DNA from: Treponema socranskii subsp. buccale | GTDB taxonomy: Bacteria > Spirochaetota > Spirochaetia > Treponematales > Treponemataceae | DNA: 64,000 bases | Assembly (NCBI RefSeq): GCF_024181585.1 | Contig: NZ_CP054258.1 | Coordinates: 2,728,001 to 2,792,000, forward strand | Direction of reading: 5' to 3' | In this document: in pieces, positions 8,381 through 17,810 of the stretch | Layout: every line of letters begins with the position of its first letter | Numbering within the stretch: the stretch's first letter is position 1 | Translations under genes and position numbers: made by a program | Notes under the pieces: model-generated | Database searches by the model: none | Told to the model about the DNA's origin: nothing | What the model saw: only the letters and a program-made list of their open reading frames with translations

Positions 8381-10162
8381 CTATTGCTGCGCCGTGTTTG
8401 CAGCGTTCGTACCGGCGATTCTGCCGAATACGACGATGTCGGAAATCGCGCAGGTTCCGACGCGGTTATTGCCGTGAATGCCGCCGGTTACTTCGCCCGC
8501 CGCATATAAACCGGGAATCGGTTTTCCGTTGACGTCGAGCACTTGCGCTTTTTCGTTGATTTCAACACCGCCCATCGTATGATGCACGGAAACGACGCCT
8601 TTCAAAATAAACCACGGGCCGCTCTTCATCGTAACCATACTCGTCTTTCTGCCGAATTCGTCGTTGTTATTTTCGATGCCTTTGTTGTACGCGTCCATAG
8701 TTTTGACGAGGTTTGCGGCGTTGATGCCGAAATGATTTGCGATTTCTTCGAGCGTGTCGGCTTTGAAAAAGACGCCGTCCGCCAAAGTCTTTGCGTATTC
8801 GTCTTTAAATTTTTCTTCAAGGTGCAGACGATCGGCGACTTCCTGATTGTAGATCGCGTATGCAACGCCGCCCTGTGCGAGAATGCCTTCCGCGCGCACA
8901 TCACGCATGCCGACTTCGTTGACAAAACGCTTGCCGTCTTTGTTGACGTAAATCAAACCTTCTCCCGACCAGCTCGGCGCTTCAATGCCGTAGAACACGC
9001 CGGTAACGGGATTGTTAAACGGATAGAGCTGAATGTATTCCATGCCGATTAAATTCGCGTTGACTTTTTCGGCCATGACAATTCCGTCGCCGACGATGGC
9101 GGGGGAGTTGGTTGTTTTAACCGATGCGTCGAGCGTTTCCCAGCGCTTGTTGTATTTTTGACGCATTTCAACATTCGCTCCGAAACCGCCGGTCGCAAGC
9201 ACAACGGCTCTCTTTGCAGTCAGCACGATCGGGGTATTGTCTTTTTGCACCGCCTGTACACCGACGATCTTCCCCGACTTGTCTTTTATCAGCTCTTCGC
9301 CCTTCGTATTCAAAAGAATTTCCACTCCGATTTTTTCAGCGTATTCTTTTAAAGGCGTAATCATGCCCGCACCGAGTTCGATCGGTTCGACCGCACGCGG
9401 AACGCTGTGTCCGCCTTCGTGTACCAGATAATCCTGATATTTTACGCCGATAACATCGCGAAGCCACAGCGCTCCCGCCGTCGCGTTGTTTGCAACGATA
9501 TCGACCAATTCTTTTTTTGCTAATTTACCGCCGCCCTCATACATCTCTTTTGCAAATTGTTCGGGGCTGTCTTTAATCCCTTTTTCCTGCTGCAGCCAAT
9601 TGTTCGGGCAGGCAAGTTCGGCATAGGACAAAAGCGTATTACCGCCGAGTATGGGCATTTTTTCGATAAGGATAACTTTCGCGCCGTTCGTTGCCGCTTC
9701 GACCGCGGCCGTCAAACCCGCGCCGCCTCCCCCGATAACGACAACATCGGTCGTCTTTTTTACGGCTTTTCCCGCTTTAACTTTTGCTTTTTTCGATTGA
9801 AGCGCGGCGACATCTCCGCCCGCCTGTTCAACAGTATTTGCAACGGCCTCCAAAATCGCTTTGGACGTAAAAGTCGCGCCGCTCACCGTATCGACGGCCA
9901 AACTTTGCGTTTTAATAATTTGTGCGGGAATTTCCTTTATCGGCGTATCGGAAATACCGGGCGTTTCATTGTGCTCGCCGATTTCGATTTTAGTGATTGC
10001 CGATTTGCTGAACGTCACGGAAACGTTGACATCTCCGCCCATTCCCTTTGCGCTTGCGGTGTACGTACCTGCCGTATACGTTGCGCTCTTCGCACATCCG
10101 GCCAGACACAACGCTAAAACCGCACATCCGGTTAAAAGCATTTTTTTCATCGCGTTCTCCAT
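8381..10162 (-). CDS. Lipoprotein flavocytochrome-c-type fumarate reductase-like FMN/FAD protein
   Basis: Same architecture as its downstream neighbour: lipobox LAGC (Cys23), FMN-binding domain with SGAT (94-97), FAD-binding GGGGAGL (144-150), then the reductase domain. It keeps the residues expected of fumarate-reductase-type enzymes: Arg in NEVGMRDVRAEG, His in HHTMGGVEIN, and His/Arg in GGIHGNNRVG. No haem-binding CxxCH is present, so electrons must reach FMN from a separate donor. ATG 10162 was chosen because GGAGG lies 6 bases upstream; an in-frame ATG at 10150 is possible. It is preceded by its own sigma-70-like promoter. Role: probably anaerobic respiration on fumarate or a related acid outside the cytoplasmic membrane. 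Confidence 0.87.
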   Translation of the reverse strand: MENAMKKMLLTGCAVLALCLAGCAKSATYTAGTYTASAKGMGGDVNVSVTFSKSAITKIEIGEHNETPGISDTPIKEIPAQIIKTQSLAVDTVSGATFTSKAILEAVANTVEQAGGDVAALQSKKAKVKAGKAVKKTTDVVVIGGGGAGLTAAVEAATNGAKVILIEKMPILGGNTLLSYAELACPNNWLQQEKGIKDSPEQFAKEMYEGGGKLAKKELVDIVANNATAGALWLRDVIGVKYQDYLVHEGGHSVPRAVEPIELGAGMITPLKEYAEKIGVEILLNTKGEELIKDKSGKIVGVQAVQKDNTPIVLTAKRAVVLATGGFGANVEMRQKYNKRWETLDASVKTTNSPAIVGDGIVMAEKVNANLIGMEYIQLYPFNNPVTGVFYGIEAPSWSGEGLIYVNKDGKRFVNEVGMRDVRAEGILAQGGVAYAIYNQEVADRLHLEEKFKDEYAKTLADGVFFKADTLEEIANHFGINAANLVKTMDAYNKGIENNNDEFGRKTSMVTMKSGPWFILKGVVSVHHTMGGVEINEKAQVLDVNGKPIPGLYAAGEVTGGIHGNNRVGTCAISDIVVFGRIAGTNAANTAQQ

Positions 10163-10197
10163 ACAATCCTCCGCAAAAATGAAGTCTCCTTAACAAC

Positions 10198-10226
10198 ACC
10201 ATACGATAAAAGAGATACCGCGTCAA
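10198..10226 (-). promoter_or_regulatory. Sigma-70-like promoter for the flavoprotein pair
   Basis: TTGACG (10226-10221), 17-base spacer, TATGGT (10203-10198), 36 bases before ATG 10162. It implies the two flavoprotein genes are transcribed separately from the sigma-54 operon upstream. Confidence 0.4.
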
Positions 10227-10386
10227 TGATGCGGTAGGCCGCTCTTCATCGGCCCTGTATACGACCGAAAGAGGAATATATACTTGCTATAGAAAAAAAT
10301 AACACACCGTAAGACATCGCCGGTTAATCTTGCTGTTTCCGGAATAAAAATTGTTTGATAAGATACTTTACAGGATAGTTTCTATA

Positions 10387-10429
10387 CACGGTATTGCAAT
10401 ATTATGTAATACGATACGGCAATACCGTG
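10387..10429. repeat. Perfect 11-bp inverted repeat after the C39 peptidase gene
   Basis: CACGGTATTGC (10387-10397) and GCAATACCGTG (10419-10429) are exact complements with a 21-base loop, 15 bases beyond the stop at 10444. It probably ends or stabilises the operon transcript. The loop is long and no T-run follows on the minus strand, so it is not a textbook terminator. Confidence 0.4.
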
Positions 10430-10443
10430 CAAGAATTTGTTTT

Positions 10444-11382
10444 TTATTTTTTCCCTACTACTACAAAGGGCTGCAGCTGATACGGTTTCGCCGCAATATT
10501 AAAATCATTCCATTCATAAAAAAATTTTTCAAGCGGCAGTACGATAAATCCGTCTTGCCAGTGATCCCATGTATCATAAGGATCGGCAATAATTAAAACG
10601 TCATCACCAAGCTGCGGTGTTCCGCCGTTATCATAGCCGACAATTACGACATAATGCCCGTTCCACAGATTGGTATGAGCGATAATCGGATGCCCGTCTT
10701 TCAAATGACCGGTCAGCCATTTTACAAAAAACGAATCTTTTGCATCCGTAACCCATTTATCGGTATCCGCTTTATTTTCGCTCGAGTAAAGGGATACGGC
10801 TTCAAAATATCTTTTATAATTACCAACCATAGCCGGAGAATACTTCAAGTTTTTAGTATCTTCTTCCGTCACGAAATCGTCCGGCTGCGGATGCTCTTTG
10901 TAATTCGCTTCGACAATCTTCACATCGGAAAGCGTTTTTAAAAACTTGACGATTTTTCCGACATTTGCACCGGGTTCGTACCAGTTGTTTGCACTGCCCG
11001 GTTTTGCGTCCGGATCGTCTTCATCCATATTGCAGTGCATACCGACTGCAGCTTCCCATTCGGTCATCGGTATGCCCAAATGCATGAGGGCCATCGTAAC
11101 GCATGAAGGACCGCAGCTGTATTCGGTCGTTTGCTGCATGGTTTTAAAATGCGATATAATCGTTACCTGGTCATCGCTTTCCATATTATAAAAATCCGGA
11201 TGCAGCCAATATTTCGATTTTTTGTGATTATTCGCGCCGTGAATATCCGCACCACCGTTCGGGTCGATGTCTTCCGCAGGAAGAAATCGATCGTCGTTGT
11301 TATCAGACATCGGCGAAGAGCACCCTGTTACCGCCGCAAACACAAGGGATGCGGCACATAACAATACGATTACCTTTTTCAT
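10444..11382 (-). CDS. C39-like cysteine peptidase lipoprotein
   Basis: 312 residues with a lipoprotein signal (AVTGC, Cys21), an acidic linker, and a papain-like C39_2 peptidase domain. The catalytic cysteine is Cys90 in TTEYSCGPSC. The histidine is in NGHYVVIVGYD and the acidic residue in IADPYDTW. It is expected to cut peptides at the cell surface; unlike bacteriocin-processing C39 domains it is not fused to a transporter. The start at 11382 follows GGAGG, which overlaps the upstream abgT stop, so translation is probably coupled. An upstream in-frame ATG (11469) lies inside abgT and would bury the signal peptide. As the last gene of the sigma-54 operon it may supply peptides for the importer and hydrolase. 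Confidence 0.8.
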   Translation of the reverse strand: MKKVIVLLCAASLVFAAVTGCSSPMSDNNDDRFLPAEDIDPNGGADIHGANNHKKSKYWLHPDFYNMESDDQVTIISHFKTMQQTTEYSCGPSCVTMALMHLGIPMTEWEAAVGMHCNMDEDDPDAKPGSANNWYEPGANVGKIVKFLKTLSDVKIVEANYKEHPQPDDFVTEEDTKNLKYSPAMVGNYKRYFEAVSLYSSENKADTDKWVTDAKDSFFVKWLTGHLKDGHPIIAHTNLWNGHYVVIVGYDNGGTPQLGDDVLIIADPYDTWDHWQDGFIVLPLEKFFYEWNDFNIAAKPYQLQPFVVVGKK

Positions 11383-11396
11383 ATTTATCGTACCTC

Positions 11397-12944
11397 CTAC
11401 ATAAATACGTGATATCCCGGTCCGATCGGGAGACCGGAAACCGTCCACAATACGAGTAAAAGAACCCACACGAGCGTAAACGCGATTGAAAACGGCAGCA
11501 TATATGCCATAACCGTACCGGTCTGCGCACGTTTATCGTATTTTTGCGCATAGGTAAGGATAATGCCCAAGTATGCGAACGTCGGCGTAATATTGTTTGT
11601 CAAGCTGTCACCGATGCGATATGCCATTTGCGTTGCTGCAGGAGTTATGCCGGCAATCAAAAGCATGGGAACGAAAACCGTAGAGAGCACCGCCCATTTC
11701 GCGCTCATACTGCTGACGAAGAGGTTTATGATCGCGATAAGGAATACGAAGGCGATAAAGAGACCGACGCCGTGAATGCCGCTGTTCTTCAAAAACAGAC
11801 CGCACTTGATTGCGATGATCGTTCCCAAATTGCTCTTTGCAAATACGGAGATAAATTGGCTCGCAAAAAAACAAATGAGGAAAAACGGCGCAATCGTTTT
11901 TATTTCGTTCGTCATCATAGCGAATATGTCTTTAAATTCCTTAATCGAGCCGGTAATTTTTCCGTATACGTAGCCGGGAACGGCGAACACAAACAGGATA
12001 ACGGCAGGGATGGCTCGGAGCATCGGGCTGAATGCAAAAGATTTTCCTTCGGGCGGCGCAAAGGGCATTCCTTTGAATCCCATGGCAACGAGAACCAAAA
12101 CCAGCCCCGCCAACCCCAATGCCGCCGATTTCATTGCTTTATTTTCCACGGCTGAAAGCGAAACTTTTATATGCTCTTCTTCTTTAAGTTCGAATTCGAC
12201 TCCCATGCCCGTGTCGTCGAGTTTTTTCTCTACGAATTTGATAGACACCCATGCGATTGCGGGGCTTAACAAAATCGTCGATATGAGCATAAAATAATAT
12301 CCGCTCGCCGGTGAAACGACCATCGCCGGATCCACCAAACGCGCGGCAGCTTCGGTCATACCTGCAAGCATGGCGTCTCCGTTTCCGACGACCAAGGCGG
12401 CTCCGAATCCGCAAGCCACCGATGCATACGCCGTAAAGAGTCCCGCCAGCGGATTGCGTTTCAAATTTATATACAGGATCGCAATGAGCGGAGGAAATAC
12501 GACAAACGCGGTGTCGCCGATCAGGTTTCCGTTGATGCCGATCAAAACAACGATCATCGTTACGATGAATTTCGATTTGAAATTGCTTGCAAGCGACAGA
12601 ATGCCTTTTAAAAATCCGCTGCCGTTTGCAACGCCGAGTCCCAATGTCGCGATAAACACCGCGCCTATCGGAGCGAAACTTGCCCACACCGACGGAAAGC
12701 TTTTCAAAATATCGGCAATACCTCCCGCCGTAAGCAGATTGACGGCGGCGACTTCTTTATCATTTACCGGATTAACCGCTTTGACTCCTGCCGCGGCGCA
12801 GATCGCCGAAAGAACCAGCGTCAAAAAGAAAAACACGATAAACATATAAATCGGATGCGGAATTTTATTTCCCGCCCTTTCGATAAAACCCAACATACCC
12901 GAAAGCTGTCGCTTATTTTCGGCTTTCCGATTTGCAGTATCCAT
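11397..12944 (-). CDS. abgT: AbgT-family p-aminobenzoyl-glutamate-type transporter
   Basis: Inner-membrane transporter of 515 residues with about twelve hydrophobic segments. AbgT-family marks are visible: an early GFIERAGNKIPHP, GNLIGDTAFVVFPPLIA in the middle, GNGDAMLAGMTEAAA, and RIGDSLTNNITP near the end, where the second re-entrant hairpin lies in known structures. Family members move p-aminobenzoyl-glutamate or export sulfa drugs. Next to an M20 amidohydrolase, uptake of an amidated amino-acid conjugate is the more likely job. GGAGG overlaps the preceding gene's stop (TAGGAGGTATCTATG), so the genes are translationally coupled. Confidence 0.9.
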   Translation of the reverse strand: MDTANRKAENKRQLSGMLGFIERAGNKIPHPIYMFIVFFFLTLVLSAICAAAGVKAVNPVNDKEVAAVNLLTAGGIADILKSFPSVWASFAPIGAVFIATLGLGVANGSGFLKGILSLASNFKSKFIVTMIVVLIGINGNLIGDTAFVVFPPLIAILYINLKRNPLAGLFTAYASVACGFGAALVVGNGDAMLAGMTEAAARLVDPAMVVSPASGYYFMLISTILLSPAIAWVSIKFVEKKLDDTGMGVEFELKEEEHIKVSLSAVENKAMKSAALGLAGLVLVLVAMGFKGMPFAPPEGKSFAFSPMLRAIPAVILFVFAVPGYVYGKITGSIKEFKDIFAMMTNEIKTIAPFFLICFFASQFISVFAKSNLGTIIAIKCGLFLKNSGIHGVGLFIAFVFLIAIINLFVSSMSAKWAVLSTVFVPMLLIAGITPAATQMAYRIGDSLTNNITPTFAYLGIILTYAQKYDKRAQTGTVMAYMLPFSIAFTLVWVLLLVLWTVSGLPIGPGYHVFM

Positions 12945-12953
12945 AGATACCTC

Positions 12954-14099
12954 CTACATATTTTTGCGTATAAAATCGATATAAAAACGAACGGCATTCG
13001 GCAGCGCCGATTCGTCCATATCGAATTTACTGCTGTGATGTGCGTGGCAAATTCCTTTTTCTTCGTTTCTGATACCGATAAATGCATAGAAGCCCGGAAA
13101 CTCCTGCAGATAACAACCGTAATTATCGGCTCCCATAATCTTTTCAAATCGGATGACGTTTTTATCTCCGAAAACGGCCTGTGCCGACGGAAGCGCTTTT
13201 GCAATACTTGCCGGATCGTTTACAACGGGAGGAAGACCGACGAGCGGCTTCCATTCCGCCTTTGCACCGGTCAGTATTTCCGCCGCTTTGCAGCTTCTGT
13301 CGAGGACAGAAAATAATTGCGTGCGTTCGGCGTCCGAAAAAAAACGCATCGTTCCGCCGAGTTCCGCCTGATCGGGAATGATATTTGTCGCAGTACCGCT
13401 GTGAAATAATCCGAAGCTCAGCGTATTGTGCTGAAGCGGACTGAATTCCCTGTCTTTAATTCGGAAAGCTTCTCCGACGATCATTGCACCGGCGTTGATG
13501 GGGTCGATACCTTGATCGGGGCGCGAGCCGTGACAGCTTTTTCCGGTTACGGTCAGGTGAAAGCTCGTCGTTCCCGCCATCACCGCTCCCGCCTGCAGCG
13601 ATATTTTTCCGACGGGAATATCCGCCCAAAGATGAGAGCTCACCATCGTTTCAATTTTTCCGACGGTTTTGAGATAGTCGATAATCTCCCGATGCCCTTT
13701 GCCGATTTCTTCCGCCTGCTGAAAACAGAGGTAAACGGTTCCTTTGAGTTCCGATTTCATAGCCGCAAGTTCCCGCGCAAAGGTCAAAAGAATTGCGATG
13801 TGGCCGTCGTGCCCGCACGCATGCATACAGCCCGCATGCTCTGATTTAAATTCGAGCAACGTATCTTCGTTTATAGGCAGCGCATCGATATCGGATCGGA
13901 ACGCATATATCTTGCCGGGCAGATCGCCTTTGATACTTGCGACCGTACCGTATTCGCCGACGGATTCATACGAAACACCCAACGTTTCAAGTTCGCGCCG
14001 GATATATTCGGAAGTTTCTTTTTCTTTTAAAGAAATTTCCGGAATTTTGTGAAATTTTCGCCTGAGTGCGATAACGTATTCTTCCATATCTTTCAGCAT
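12954..14099 (-). CDS. M20-family amidohydrolase (AbgA/AbgB/HipO-like)
   Basis: Cytoplasmic zinc-dependent amidohydrolase of 381 residues. The metal site is CMHACGHDGHIA (His93, His97-Asp98, His100), with the catalytic glutamates in QQAEEIGKG and further ligands in HLWADIP and HHSSKFDMDE. It belongs to the amidohydrolase branch that cleaves N-acyl amino acids, hippurate or p-aminobenzoyl-glutamate. Position between patB and abgT suggests it releases amino acids from a conjugate brought in by AbgT, which PatB then processes further. The start at 14099 follows AAAGGGAAAT. The 74-base gap to patB contains short hairpins but no clear terminator. Confidence 0.88.
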   Translation of the reverse strand: MLKDMEEYVIALRRKFHKIPEISLKEKETSEYIRRELETLGVSYESVGEYGTVASIKGDLPGKIYAFRSDIDALPINEDTLLEFKSEHAGCMHACGHDGHIAILLTFARELAAMKSELKGTVYLCFQQAEEIGKGHREIIDYLKTVGKIETMVSSHLWADIPVGKISLQAGAVMAGTTSFHLTVTGKSCHGSRPDQGIDPINAGAMIVGEAFRIKDREFSPLQHNTLSFGLFHSGTATNIIPDQAELGGTMRFFSDAERTQLFSVLDRSCKAAEILTGAKAEWKPLVGLPPVVNDPASIAKALPSAQAVFGDKNVIRFEKIMGADNYGCYLQEFPGFYAFIGIRNEEKGICHAHHSSKFDMDESALPNAVRFYIDFIRKNM

Positions 14100-14173
14100 A
14101 ATATTTCCCTTTGCGGAAAAACCGCATCGTATAATTCGCAGACGCCGAAAACTTCGGATTTTAAGGCGTCCGA

Positions 14174-15346
14174 TTATTTTCTTTCGACGGCTTCTTTAAG
14201 CTGTGCCAAAGCTTTTGTTAATATCGAGCGCGGACAGGCGACGTTGATCCGCATATATCCGGCTTCGGCACCGAATGCGCGTCCGTCGTTTAATCCCAAA
14301 CGCGCTTTTTTCGCCATAAATTCCGCGAGTTCGTCGCCGGTAAAGCCGAGTCCGCGGCAGTCGAGCCACATCAAATACGTACTTTCGGGTATATAGGTTT
14401 TTATTTGGGGAATATTCGTATCGATATATTCCTTTACGTATTTCATATTGGCTTCAATGTAATGCAGTACCTGTCCAAGCCATTCTTCACCGTATCTGAA
14501 GGCGGCTTCGACCGCAACGACACTGAAACAGTTGTTTCTATGAACGTCTATGCGGTGCCAAAATGCGTCAAATTTTTCTTTTGCCGCTTTATCGGGAAAG
14601 ATAATCGTCGATGCCTGCAAGCCTGCAAGGTTGAATGTTTTTGTCGCCGATGTACAGGTAATCGTACAGGAAGCCGCCTCCGGACCGACGGAAGCTAAGG
14701 GAATATGCTTGTTCCCCCACAGCATAAGATCCGCATGAATTTCGTCGGATATGATCGGCACTTTATAGCGGATACACAACTCGGCTATTTTCTGCAGTTC
14801 GGATTTTTTCCAGACGCGGCCGAGCGGATTGTGAGGATGACAAAAAATAAATAACGCAGGCTTTTTTTGCAGCGCTTTTTCGAATGCGTCGAAATCGATA
14901 TCGACCGCACCGCCGTCTTTTTGAATAAGAGGAACGGTAAGCGGGTTTCTGCCGCAGTTTTGCGTAACGCTGAAAAATTCCGAATATACCGGCGTCAAAA
15001 ATAAAATATCGTCGCCCTCGCCGCTGAACCGATCCACAATAGCAGCTAAAGCGGGTACGACCCCCGGACAAAAAGATGCGAGGGCGGTATCGAATGTCCA
15101 CCCGTTCCTTTTTGCCTGCCAGTCCCGGACGGATTCAAAATACGAATCGGGACGTGACGTATAGCCGAAAATCCCGTTTTTATTCCGCTCCGCCATCGCA
15201 TCGATAATCGGCCGAGCGGTCGGAAAATCCATATCGGCAATCCACAACGGAATAAGATCTTTCGTACCGAATTTTTTTTCGGCCTCGTCATATTTCACCG
15301 AATTGCTGTGCGTTCTGTCCGTTATCGCATCGAAATCATATATCAT
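14174..15346 (-). CDS. patB: PatB/MalY-family PLP enzyme, cystathionine beta-lyase or cystalysin-like
   Basis: Fold-type I pyridoxal-phosphate enzyme that cleaves C-S bonds of cystathionine or cysteine to give pyruvate, ammonia and a thiol or H2S; T. denticola cystalysin is the best-known relative. The 390-residue protein starts MIYDFDAITDRTHSNSVKYD and has PLWIADMDFPTARPI, the GYTSRPDSYFESVRDW segment, cofactor residues in CHPHNPLGRVW and ISDEIHADL, and the Schiff-base lysine in SATKTFNLAGLQ. The ATG at 15346 was chosen over an upstream in-frame ATG (15406) because the -24/-12 promoter would otherwise lie within the coding sequence. First gene of the sigma-54 operon. Confidence 0.87.
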   Translation of the reverse strand: MIYDFDAITDRTHSNSVKYDEAEKKFGTKDLIPLWIADMDFPTARPIIDAMAERNKNGIFGYTSRPDSYFESVRDWQAKRNGWTFDTALASFCPGVVPALAAIVDRFSGEGDDILFLTPVYSEFFSVTQNCGRNPLTVPLIQKDGGAVDIDFDAFEKALQKKPALFIFCHPHNPLGRVWKKSELQKIAELCIRYKVPIISDEIHADLMLWGNKHIPLASVGPEAASCTITCTSATKTFNLAGLQASTIIFPDKAAKEKFDAFWHRIDVHRNNCFSVVAVEAAFRYGEEWLGQVLHYIEANMKYVKEYIDTNIPQIKTYIPESTYLMWLDCRGLGFTGDELAEFMAKKARLGLNDGRAFGAEAGYMRINVACPRSILTKALAQLKEAVERK

Positions 15347-15389
15347 TCCGTTCTCCCTTATATTGGTATGTATCGATTTTTTAACTATA

Positions 15390-15405
15390 TGCAATTTATA
15401 TGCCA
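15390..15405 (-). promoter_or_regulatory. Sigma-54 (-24/-12) promoter for patB-amidohydrolase-abgT-peptidase operon
   Basis: On the minus strand TGGCAT (15405-15400), five bases, then TTGCA (15394-15390): the GG and GC doublets have the fixed spacing required by RpoN. Transcription would start near 15378, about 32 bases before the patB ATG. A sigma-54 activator gene lies immediately upstream and rpoN itself is 12 kb away, which makes this a well-supported assignment. Confidence 0.8.
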
Positions 15406-15465
15406 ATAAATAATAATAGAGATATTGGTTTTAATTATGATTTTTATGAGAGTATTTTGAGATTT

Positions 15466-15490
15466 AACGGAAATTCTACGGAATTCAGGA
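15466..15490. promoter_or_regulatory. Tandem ACGGAA-TTC direct repeat, possible activator site
   Basis: Two copies of ACGGAA(A)TTC lie about one helical turn apart, 60-80 bases upstream of the -24 element, in the interval between the promoter and the activator gene. This is where enhancer sites for a sigma-54 activator are expected. Only weak evidence from position and repetition. Confidence 0.3.
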
Positions 15491-15543
15491 AATCATTACG
15501 GATGCATCTCTTCGTATCTTCGTTTAAAAACCCATTTACCCCA

Positions 15544-17673
15544 TTATTTGTTTACATTAAACCATTTTAACCCGTTTTCGGTTATCCGTGCACCGTTTCT
15601 GCCTTTTTTTACATCGATAAACCTTTTCGCGGCCATATCCTGCAGCAAATCACGCACTTCTTTTTCTCCGACGATATAACCTGCATCTCTGATTTGCTGC
15701 AATAAAAACCGCCTGCCGCAGCTTTTTCCTTCTTTTGCACGACGCTTTATTTGTTCGAGTAAAAAAAGCTGTGCGTATTTTACCGAGCCGTCGGAAGGAA
15801 AAAAGCGGACGCTCTCGGTTTCAAAATGCGGAGCTGAAGATACGGACGAAAAAGCAGGGTGCGGTACGGAAACTTCCGAACGTCCTTGTGCTTCAAAGCA
15901 GCGTTCAAGTGTTTCCGTTTTTTTCCGCTTTATCTGCAAATCCGCCGGCAAATCATCCGGTACGATTTCGGCTTTATTCAAGCAGGCAAGATATTCAACG
16001 CAGTTTTTCAACTGCCGGATATTGCCGTCCCATTCTTGATCGAGCAGTATCCGCTCCGTTTCGTTTGCGAGCGTAAAATCGGAATGGAGACGTTTTTTAA
16101 AATTATCGATCAATTCCAAAACATCCGTTCCCCGCTCGCGCAAAGGCGGCAATTCCAAACTCAATACGTTCAGCCGGTAATACAAATCTTTTCTGAATCT
16201 TCCGAGCCGTACCGATTCGCCGAGATTTTCATTCGTTGCGGCAATAATGCGCACATCGACGTTGATAACGCTGTTGCCGCCGATCCTCAGCACTTCTTTT
16301 TCCTGGATAACGCGCAAAAGCTTCAGCTGCAGCGCTTTGCTCATGCCTTCGATCTCATCGAGAAAAAGCGTACCGCGGTGTGCGAATTCGAAAAATCCCA
16401 TTTTGCCGCCTTTTTTCGCACCCGTAAAAGCGCCTTCTTCATAGCCAAACAATTCGCTTTCCATAAGGCTGTCGGGAATGGCAGCACAGTTGATCGCGAC
16501 GAACGGATATCCGTGCCGTTCGGATGCCGCATGAATTGCATGTGCGAAAAGCTCTTTGCCGGTACCGCTTTCTCCGGTTAAAAGAACGGGAGCGGTACGG
16601 CATGCCATTTTCGCGGCAACTTCCTTTGCACGACGCACGGCGGCACTGCTTCCGATTATAGAATCGAATGTATATTTTGCCGCATGTCCTTTATTCATAA
16701 GCTGACGGCGCAGTTTATGCTGGCGGTACTCTTCGTCACTGAAACGCTGAATCGCCGCCATGGCTCCGACAAACGAATTGCCTTTGACGATCGGCGTAAT
16801 ATTGAGTGTCATATCGACATTGCGTATTTTGAGCATGTGTTCTTTTACAGCTTTTTGTGAAACCAAAAAATCACCGAACGGAATAAACGGAAGCACGCCG
16901 TCGGATTTTTTGCCGACAACCGCCTTTTTCGATACGGCGAGTATTTCCTCCGCTTTTTTATTTAAATAAAATACCGTTCCTTCCGCATCGATGCAGATAA
17001 TGCCGATATCGAGCATATTTTGAAGATTGTCGAAAAGTCCTTCCATCCGTATGGAACGATAAAACATACGGTTGAAATTATAATTATCATCGACGATATC
17101 TTTAAGATATTTTTTGATTTTTTCTTCTTCGAGAAGTTCTTCGCAGTCGGATTTAAGCAGGAGTTCGACAACAGTGTCACCGCTTAAAAGACGCGGCCCG
17201 ATATCCAAAACATCGGTCACTTCTTTCGGGACATAACGGCTTTCGCCGGGCGTCACGGCAAAGGTAATGTCCGGTCTATACGTTTCGTTCGGACTGCACG
17301 GATAACATTCGATATTGTCGATGCCGAAGCGATTGAACAGAGCCATCGTTTCGATCGCCATTTTATGGCTGAGATTGACGACAAGCGCTTTTGTTCCCTG
17401 CGGAATTTTTAATAATTGTTTTAAACTTTCTTTTCGTATCGTTACTTGGATAATGGTCACTTCGCTGTTTGAAGGCAGCTGTTTTTGTAAATTGTTGAGA
17501 TCCGTACACGCGCAGGTCGAAATCAAATACAGGTCGGCGGGACGAATATCGTTGAAATATTCTCGTGTACTGTATGAAAAGACACTTGCTTTGGCGCCCA
17601 TAAAATATCGTACTTGCTCCGCATACACATCTGCAGAGACTTTGTCATATGCAATAACCGCGATTGTTTTCAT
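15544..17673 (-). CDS. Sigma-54-dependent transcriptional activator (PAS + AAA+), probable regulator of the adjacent operon
   Basis: 709 residues. Residues 1-180 are a Rossmann-like sensor (MKTIAVIAYDKVSADVYAEQ...) reminiscent of PrpR-type N-terminal domains. About 205-320 is a PAS domain (LQNMLDIGIICIDAEGTVFYLN), then the AAA+ domain: Walker A GESGTGKE near 367-374, sigma-54-contacting GAFTGA near 413-418, Walker B GTLFLDEIEG, and arginine finger region RFRKDLYYRLNVL. The C-terminus is not the usual Fis-type helix-turn-helix. It ends in a winged-helix-like segment (RRFLLQQIRDAGYIVGEKEVRDLLQDM). The next operon downstream carries a sigma-54 promoter. Its own start has AAGG 8 bases before the ATG. 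Confidence 0.9.
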   Translation of the reverse strand: MKTIAVIAYDKVSADVYAEQVRYFMGAKASVFSYSTREYFNDIRPADLYLISTCACTDLNNLQKQLPSNSEVTIIQVTIRKESLKQLLKIPQGTKALVVNLSHKMAIETMALFNRFGIDNIECYPCSPNETYRPDITFAVTPGESRYVPKEVTDVLDIGPRLLSGDTVVELLLKSDCEELLEEEKIKKYLKDIVDDNYNFNRMFYRSIRMEGLFDNLQNMLDIGIICIDAEGTVFYLNKKAEEILAVSKKAVVGKKSDGVLPFIPFGDFLVSQKAVKEHMLKIRNVDMTLNITPIVKGNSFVGAMAAIQRFSDEEYRQHKLRRQLMNKGHAAKYTFDSIIGSSAAVRRAKEVAAKMACRTAPVLLTGESGTGKELFAHAIHAASERHGYPFVAINCAAIPDSLMESELFGYEEGAFTGAKKGGKMGFFEFAHRGTLFLDEIEGMSKALQLKLLRVIQEKEVLRIGGNSVINVDVRIIAATNENLGESVRLGRFRKDLYYRLNVLSLELPPLRERGTDVLELIDNFKKRLHSDFTLANETERILLDQEWDGNIRQLKNCVEYLACLNKAEIVPDDLPADLQIKRKKTETLERCFEAQGRSEVSVPHPAFSSVSSAPHFETESVRFFPSDGSVKYAQLFLLEQIKRRAKEGKSCGRRFLLQQIRDAGYIVGEKEVRDLLQDMAAKRFIDVKKGRNGARITENGLKWFNVNK

Positions 17674-17810
17674 AAGAACAACCTTTTTACTCGAATACTG
17701 TATTTTTATTATGGATACCCAATGCAGTGTATTGTTTAAAACATACCGTTTTGTTTTTTAAGTATAACCTATGTATATCAGGTCGTCAAATAAGATCTCG
17801 AAAAATATAC

